64,000 nt of DNA from contig OZ024892.1 in the NCBI GenBank assembly GCA_964017195.1, positions 18,016,704-18,080,703 on the forward strand. Direction: 5' to 3'. Under the pieces are notes generated by a model that was not told the DNA's origin, did no database searches, and was given only the letters and a program-made list of their open reading frames with translations. The stretch's first letter is position 1, and every line of letters begins with the position of its first letter. Of this stretch, positions 62,682-64,000 are shown one piece after another. Position numbers and translations under genes: made by a program. Source of the stretch: Siderastrea radians (Eukaryota > Cnidaria > Anthozoa > Scleractinia > Rhizangiidae).

Positions 62682-64000
62682 CTGGTTCAAATGGCCCAAC
62701 CATATCAAATGACTCAACCAGTTCAAATAACCCAACCATATCAAATGAGCCAAGCGGCTCAAATAAGCCAATTCAGATCAAATAAGCCAACCAGATAAAA
62801 TGACCCATCGATATCAAATGACCCAACAGGTTCAATAACCACAACCATACCAAAGGGGCCAACCGGCTCAAATAAGCCTGTCATATCAAATAAGCCAACC
62901 ATGTCAAATGATCAAACTAGGTGAAATGGGCCAACCGGTCAAAATGGCCCAACAATATCAAATGACCCAACCAGTTCAAATGGCCCAACGATATCAAATG
63001 ACCCAACAGGTTCAAAGGTCCCAACCAGTTCAAATCGCCCAACCATATCAAATGAGCCAACCGACTCAAATAATGAAAATCATATCAAATAAACCAACCA
63101 GATCAAATGACCCAACCATATCAAATCACACAACCATATCAAATGATGCAACAGGTTCAAATGACCCAACCAGTACAAATGGCTCAACCATATCAAATAA
63201 CCCAAGCGGTTCAAATGACCCAACCATATCACATGACCCAACACGTTTAAATGACCCAATCAGTTCAAGGGGCCCAACCATATCAATTGACTAAACCGGT
63301 TCAAATGGCCCAACCATATCGAATGAGCCAACCATATCAAATGAGCCAACCAGATCAAATGACCCAACCATATCAAATAATCCAGTTGCTTTAAATAGCA
63401 AAACCATATCAAATCAAATGAGCCAACTGGTTCAAATGACCCAACCATATCACATGACCCAACACGTTTAAATGAGCCAATCAGTTCAAGGGGCCCAACC
63501 ATATGAAATGACTAAACCGGTTCAAATGGCCCAACCATATCGAATGAGCCAACCATATCAAATGAGCCAACCAGATCAAATGACCCAACCATATCAAATA
63601 ATCCAGTTGCCTTAAATGGCAAAACCATATCAAATCAAATGAGCCAACTGGTTCAAATGGCCCAATCATATGAAATGAGCCAAGCAGCTCAAATGACCCA
63701 ACAGTATCAAATGATTCAGCTGGTTAAAATGGCCCAACCATCTCAAATGACCCAACCGGTTCAAATGGCCCAGACATATTAAATGAGCCAATCGAATCAA
63801 ATGACGTAGCCATATCAAATGAGCCACCCAATTGAAATTACCCAACCATATCAAATGAACCAACCAAATCAAATGAATCATCTCGGTCATCTCGTTCAAG
63901 TGTCTCAAAAGGGTGCATTGACCCAACTGATTCATGATCATGGTCCATGGGTTGACCCATGCAACCGGCTCAATTGACTTAATCACATCAAATACCCAAC
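62672..64000. repeat. 18/36-bp satellite array, right block
   Basis: Continuation of the same array after the inserted element, running off the window. A local duplication of about 225 bp is visible (63229-63415 and 63454-63640, sharing ACCCAACACGTTTAAATGA). The marker segment recurs at about 63910. Confidence 0.9.

Overview
This is eukaryotic, animal-type DNA built almost entirely of transposable elements. There is no prokaryotic operon, rRNA or CRISPR. The mix (Polinton/adintovirus-like provirus with a capsid gene of the F54H12.2-like family, Penelope, DIRS-type tyrosine-recombinase elements, Ty3/gypsy, Tx1/L1-like LINE, hAT, TTAA-type and TA-type DNA transposons) and the protein variants recalled from memory fit a cnidarian, most likely a coral or sea anemone. 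That assignment is an inference.

Layout. (1) 1-5098: small inverted-repeat elements, a rearranged Penelope remnant, a TTAA element, a CAG...CTG element and a GC-skewed hairpin-type element. (2) 5095-15046: a Ty3/gypsy-type LTR retrotransposon with 271-bp LTRs that differ at one position, a Leu-tRNA-type primer site, a polypurine tract and a 4-bp CTTA target duplication. It lacks protease, reverse transcriptase and integrase. Where pol should be, it carries a Y-box-type cold-shock domain ORF, -1 relative to gag. A 5.6-kb foldback element (TTAA) and a 1.06-kb hAT element (8-bp CGAGAAAC duplication) sit inside it. (3) 15043-17140: a broken DIRS-type tyrosine recombinase, split by a TA-flanked element and ending in a repeat whose inverted partner lies at 43326-43613. 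(4) About 18.6-41.0 kb: a decayed Polinton/adintovirus-like provirus. On the minus strand it has protein-primed-type PolB (interrupted by a 2.3-kb TTAA element), a phospholipase A2 protein, several small basic virion-type proteins, an FtsK/HerA-type packaging ATPase, an adenain-like protease, a double-jelly-roll-type capsid protein, two tandem paralogues of an FYVTL family, a chromodomain integrase and a GRF-type zinc-finger protein. On the plus strand it has an intact YpsA-like SLOG protein with apparently permuted order, and a duplicated small acidic-tailed gene. Almost every large gene carries stops or frameshifts. (5) 43.3-45.3 kb: DIRS reverse transcriptase/RNase H remnant. (6) 45.9-49.8 kb: Tx1/L1-like LINE, minus strand. 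(7) 49.9-54.3 kb: a hAT transposase gene with two short 5' exons. A separate F-box/LRR exon sits in its last intron on the same strand, with a phase-compatible acceptor and its own AATAAA. (8) 54.6-64.0 kb: an 18/36-bp satellite with higher-order structure, an 1100-bp tandem duplication that looks identical, and a 1033-bp TIR element inserted with a 10-bp duplication.

How the parts relate. The provirus was once a complete set for replication (PolB), integration (integrase), virion assembly (capsid, ATPase, protease) and possibly entry (PLA2), and is now inactive by many lesions. The most unusual items are the gag plus cold-shock retrotransposon, the F-box exon that can share 5' exons with a hAT transposase, and the SLOG gene that stayed open in a provirus where most neighbours are broken. 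All calls come from reading the sequence; no search was run.
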